Of a DNA stretch of 5,277 nucleotides, positions 5,254 to 5,277 are shown in pieces. Under the pieces are notes generated by a model. That model worked only from the letters and a program-made list of their open reading frames with translations. It was not told the origin of the DNA and did not search any database. Position 1 is the stretch's first letter, and every line of letters starts with the position of its first letter. The translations under genes and the position numbers were made by a program. Origin of the DNA: Avichristensenella sp031549105. Lineage in GTDB: Bacteria; Bacillota; Clostridia; Christensenellales; Aristaeellaceae. The stretch is from NCBI GenBank assembly GCA_031549105.1, contig JAVBQK010000138.1:1-5277 (forward strand), read 5' to 3'.

Positions 5254-5277
5254 ACTCTGCGGCGTCACCAAATCATT
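5204..5277 (+). CDS. ABC transporter ATP-binding protein, N-terminal fragment (cut by window end)
   Basis: Only 24 full codons are visible. After a 15-residue leader-like N-terminus the frame reads AVELCGVTKS and continues into a codon starting TT, probably Phe. The pattern h-x-h-x-x-h-TKxF is the classic first strand and A-loop start of ABC ATPase domains, just before the Walker A region, which lies outside the window. Position directly after two ABC-2 permeases supports it as their ATPase subunit, by analogy COG4586. The start overlaps the permease gene by 50 bases. Walker A, signature and Walker B motifs cannot be checked here, and the N-terminal extension of about 15 residues is longer than in many relatives. 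Confidence 0.78.
   Translation, partial: MSNMALAATVTSDTAVELCGVTKS

Noticed and set aside
1..5277. CRISPR arrays, tRNA or rRNA genes, transposase genes
   Set aside because: No regularly spaced direct repeats, no tRNA-like TTC-containing arm with matching acceptor stem, no rRNA-like sequence and no transposase motifs were seen on either strand.

Overview
The window looks like chromosomal DNA from a fairly GC-rich anaerobic member of the Bacillota (Clostridia or a close relative). The evidence is a clostridial-type pyruvate,phosphate dikinase that keeps His-455 exactly where I recall it in the Clostridium symbiosum enzyme, a 56-residue clostridial 2[4Fe-4S] ferredoxin, strong GGAGG-type ribosome binding sites, and TTGnnn-N17-TATACT-type promoters. 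Genus cannot be resolved from this sequence.

Layout. Bases 1-273 hold no gene. They carry a dense set of inverted repeats and homopolymer runs, flanked by a 10-base perfect (about 24-base imperfect) inverted repeat at 1-25 and 197-220, and then the putative terminator of the dikinase gene. ppdK lies on the minus strand (274-2910). A 241-base divergent intergenic region (2911-3151) carries the ppdK promoter on the minus strand and the ferredoxin promoter on the plus strand. The ferredoxin gene (3152-3322) is monocistronic and ends at a strong intrinsic terminator. A second strong promoter at 3391-3419 then starts a leader of about 190 bases. The leader contains a possible 36-codon ORF, several mutually exclusive hairpins and a textbook intrinsic terminator (3587-3616), which sits only 34 bases before the first gene of an ABC-2 exporter operon. 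That operon has two overlapping permease genes (3651-4421 and 4411-5253) and the first 24 codons of an ATP-binding subunit (from 5204, cut by the window edge).

How the parts work together. The dikinase interconverts pyruvate and phosphoenolpyruvate, and the ferredoxin carries low-potential electrons, typically from pyruvate oxidation. Both fit anaerobic pyruvate-centred metabolism, but they are transcribed divergently and are not shown to be co-regulated. The ABC genes encode a separate exporter of unknown substrate, related to the COG4587/COG3694 permease pair. It has no visible promoter of its own after the leader terminator, so its expression should depend on readthrough or antitermination. 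That leader is the most interesting part of the window. The 1-220 inverted-repeat element is second.
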